Origin: Alphaproteobacteria bacterium
GTDB lineage: Bacteria > Pseudomonadota > Alphaproteobacteria > JALRGP01
Direction: 5' to 3'
Assembly (NCBI GenBank): GCA_023259685.1
Contig: JALRGP010000049.1
Location: 1 to 7,619 of the forward strand
Length of the DNA stretch: 7,619 nt
Below the pieces are notes generated by a model that saw only the letters and a list, made by a program, of their open reading frames with translations, was not told where the DNA came from and did not search any database. A program made the position numbers and the translations under genes. The stretch's first letter is position 1; every line of letters begins with the position of its first letter. This document shows positions 6,085-7,619 of the stretch, one piece after another.

Positions 6085-7036
6085 AACAGATCAAAATAAA
6101 AAAATATCTGGAACGGTTAAAGGACCTTCGAAAAAATCATGTATTCAAGAATTATTGGAACAAAATGTCTATGTTTTACACATCAGCACCCATCGTTTTT
6201 CATCAAAACCTCTTCATTTTGATTTTTTTTTATACTGGTCAAAGTTATTAAATTTTTCCATACCAACTCAAGATATTTTTTCCCTGTTATCCCATCAATT
6301 TAAAAATAATAATCTTGACATAGTATCTCAATTATTAAATGAAGGTATACCCGTTGTAGAGGCGCTCAAACGTATACCTGATTTTGATCCCACAGCTATT
6401 CATCTTATTGATATTGGTATAAAAACAAATCAATTGCCTCATATTTTAATGACTCTGCATGATTATTATCAAAAGGATGATTTGTATAAAAAAGATTTAC
6501 GTCTGTCGTTGCTTTATCCTGGAATAACATGCGTGTTTATCATGATTGCATTTGGCGTCTCTTTGTCTCATATTGATTCACAATATTTGAATCACTCTTA
6601 TTTGTGGATGGGGGTCGTATTACTGTTTCCCTTTCTTATTCCAAAAAAATATTGGCCCATTTTTAAAAAACAACAACATGTTGATTATGTGATGAAAATT
6701 TATTTATTATTGCAATATAAAATACCTATTTTGGATATCATGACCACTGTCCAAGCGCCTCTCCATCACTGCCAAGCCATTGAACAAGGTGTTCCTTTAA
6801 AAGATTGTCTTAAGGAAACCATCAAAGATTTTCCAATTTTATTAAGATTTTTAAGCCTGTTATCTCATCAACCTCATGAATTTTATAAAGCCTGTATCCT
6901 TGAAAAAGAATTTTTATTTGAAAAGCAAAAAAAAATGATGAAACTGGTTGAACCCATTTTTTTAAGTTTTGTAGGCCTGATGATTTTGATGTTTTTAATG
7001 GTGGTTATTATGCCTTTGTACACTTATTTAAATTAA
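6056..7036 (+). CDS. Divergent GspF/PilC-family type II secretion / type IV pilus inner-membrane protein
   Basis: A 326-residue membrane protein with GspF-like architecture. The N-terminal domain LYTFQGIKTDQNKKISGTV...ELLEQNVYVLHIS (3-44) matches the f.Y.a.d..G....G..ea....a...L...g..p..i element. The first GspF repeat (about 80-180) has QLLNEGIPVVEALKRIP and LSLLYPGITCVFIMIAFGV (al.YP plus membrane helix). A second membrane segment lies at about 183-197, and the second repeat (about 208-326) ends in EPIFLSFVGLMILMFLMVVIMPLY, the typical C-terminal helix. GspF/PilC anchors the secretion ATPase to the inner membrane. It is shorter than the usual ~400 residues, and the normal GE.sG.L motif reads GIKTNQL and is absent in repeat two, so function may be altered. 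Start is taken as ATG 6056; a TTG at 6053 is immediately before. It overlaps sixA by 29 bases. No GspE/PilB or pilin neighbour is in the window. Confidence 0.75.
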   Translation: MKLYTFQGIKTDQNKKISGTVKGPSKKSCIQELLEQNVYVLHISTHRFSSKPLHFDFFLYWSKLLNFSIPTQDIFSLLSHQFKNNNLDIVSQLLNEGIPVVEALKRIPDFDPTAIHLIDIGIKTNQLPHILMTLHDYYQKDDLYKKDLRLSLLYPGITCVFIMIAFGVSLSHIDSQYLNHSYLWMGVVLLFPFLIPKKYWPIFKKQQHVDYVMKIYLLLQYKIPILDIMTTVQAPLHHCQAIEQGVPLKDCLKETIKDFPILLRFLSLLSHQPHEFYKACILEKEFLFEKQKKMMKLVEPIFLSFVGLMILMFLMVVIMPLYTYLN

Positions 7037-7044
7037 ATTTTTTT

Positions 7045-7074
7045 TTGTTAACTATTTTTTAACTATTATATGAT
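7045..7074 (+). promoter_or_regulatory. Candidate sigma-70 promoter for the Cys-rich gene
   Basis: TTGTTA (7045-7050) and TATGAT (7069-7074) with 18 bases between them resemble -35 and -10 hexamers. A direct repeat TTAACTATT occurs twice within the spacer region (7048-7056 and 7059-7067). The start codon is 58 bases after the -10. AT-rich sequence makes chance matches likely. Confidence 0.3.
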
Positions 7075-7131
7075 TTTATGATTGTGAAGAATGGAAACAT
7101 CTCTTCAACTTAACCTCAAACAATAGGAAAC

Positions 7132-7458
7132 ATGAATATGAAAAAAATCATAGCATTTGCATATGGGTGTACAATCGGGTGGTCCAATTTTCCAACCGGG
7201 CATGAACCTTGCAATTCATCATCCTCCATTGTAAAACAACTTTATCACTGTATGGAGAAAAAAAATAGAACAATTGATTCATCCCATGATATAAAAAAAA
7301 GCTTTTCCTTACCGATTGCTTATGAATCCGAGATGTACAAAAAATGGCCCGTCTTTTGGGTTTGTAATCAAGAAGGACTCAGCTCCTGCGTATCTAACAG
7401 TGTTAAATCAATTATTCAGTTTTATTGCCCAGGGCCTACGCATGAAAATTTGTGGTAA
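7132..7458 (+). CDS. Small six-cysteine hypothetical protein, 3' end replaced by an IS terminus
   Basis: The frame encodes 108 residues, of which only the first 99 are native. The remainder (PGPTHENLW and the stop) comes from the ISAs1 terminus that begins at 7430. I do not recognise the family. The N-terminus MNMKKIIAFAYGCTIGW is a short basic start with a weakly hydrophobic stretch that could be a poor signal or lipoprotein-like segment. Cysteines fall at 13, 27, 40, 78, 86 and 99, suggesting disulfide bonding and export, in keeping with the secretion-type membrane protein encoded just upstream; that link is inference. AGGAAAC precedes the ATG as a ribosome site, with a second ATG two codons later. 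The gene is very likely truncated, so its true C-terminus and function are unknown. Confidence 0.55.
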   Translation: MNMKKIIAFAYGCTIGWSNFPTGHEPCNSSSSIVKQLYHCMEKKNRTIDSSHDIKKSFSLPIAYESEMYKKWPVFWVCNQEGLSSCVSNSVKSIIQFYCPGPTHENLW

Positions 7459-7619
7459 ATTTACAACAAGAATAGAAGGGATTTAAAAGCCAAGTAATAC
7501 CTGTGACATTTAATAAAATTCCATCAAATGGAAGAAATTTTAGGACATTATTTTAAAGACGTTGACGATCCAAGATCTTTGAGAAACCAGCGTCATTCGT
7601 TGATGGCCCTCATTGGCAC
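7430..7619 (+). mobile_element. ISAs1-family insertion sequence, left end (continues beyond the window)
   Basis: Begins with CAGGGCCTACGC at 7430, inside the Cys-rich gene, and shares 26 identical terminal bases plus a diverged inner block with the inverted copy at 2299-2369. The transposase frame opens 98 bases in. The CAGGG start and the transposase type agree with the ISAs1 family. The other end and the target duplication lie outside the window, so completeness cannot be judged. Confidence 0.8.
7528..7619 (+). CDS. ISAs1-family transposase, N-terminal part (runs off the window)
   Basis: The first 30 complete codons, starting MEEILGHYFKDVDDPR, continue SLRNQRHSLMALIG. The block yF.dv.DPR......HsLm..I is the DDE_Tnp_1-associated N-terminal region of ISAs1 transposases (H-repeat-associated proteins). 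The full protein is normally about 350-380 residues with a DDE catalytic domain, which is not in view. An in-frame TGA upstream at 7504-7506 and the lack of other start codons fix ATG 7528. No strong ribosome site is visible, as is common for transposases. No damage is seen in the visible part. Confidence 0.85.
   Translation, partial: MEEILGHYFKDVDDPRSLRNQRHSLMALIG

Noticed and set aside
1..7619. CRISPR array, tRNA or rRNA genes
   Set aside because: No regularly spaced direct repeats and no cloverleaf or rRNA-like segments were seen on either strand.

Overview
The window is a low-GC bacterial chromosome segment, most likely from an alphaproteobacterium. Support comes from the RsmH methyltransferase loop (DATFGGGGYS, close to the alphaproteobacterial DGTFGAGGYS form), a stand-alone rod-binding-domain FlgJ (CheL type), and a flgJ-flgN-flgK gene order. 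AT-rich spacers, insertion-sequence debris and broken genes alongside intact housekeeping genes suggest a host-associated lineage such as the Holosporales/Paracaedibacter-like group. That lineage placement is inference, not proof.

Layout. (1) 108-2219: a tightly overlapping plus-strand operon, folD (one-carbon metabolism), tsaE (tRNA t6A modification ATPase) and rsmH (16S rRNA m4C1402 methyltransferase), behind an extended -10 promoter. (2) 2220-2425: a spacer holding a degenerate ISAs1-family terminus on the minus strand. (3) 2426-4426: a flagellar operon of three overlapping genes, a rod-binding protein (flgJ/cheL), a FlgN-like chaperone and the hook-filament junction protein FlgK. Neither flgI nor flgL flanks it. 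(4) 4439-4812, minus strand: an intact DUF2442 gene behind the last 35 codons of its usual DUF4160 partner. (5) 4813 to about 5400: a decayed IS66-family element whose left edge abuts the DUF4160 break; its transposase still shows NSSNSSK/PPSSDGL and DIPPITVQVTE despite frameshifts, a nonsense codon and a probable internal deletion. (6) 5551-7036: a SixA-like histidine phosphatase overlapping a divergent GspF/PilC-type inner-membrane protein. (7) 7132-7458: a small six-cysteine protein whose 3' end is cut by an ISAs1-family element starting at 7430; the N-terminus of that element's transposase runs off the window.

The two ISAs1 termini (2344-2369 and 7430-7455) are identical over 26 bp and in opposite orientation. 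They bracket about 5.06 kb carrying the flagellar, DUF2442, IS66, sixA and gspF genes, so this block could have been inverted or rearranged by recombination between IS copies. I see no convincing new defence or biosynthetic system. The points of interest are the IS-driven mosaicism, the orphaned DUF2442, the odd FlgK with a Cys-His-Cys-Gly-Cys loop, and the sixA-gspF-Cys-rich gene set.
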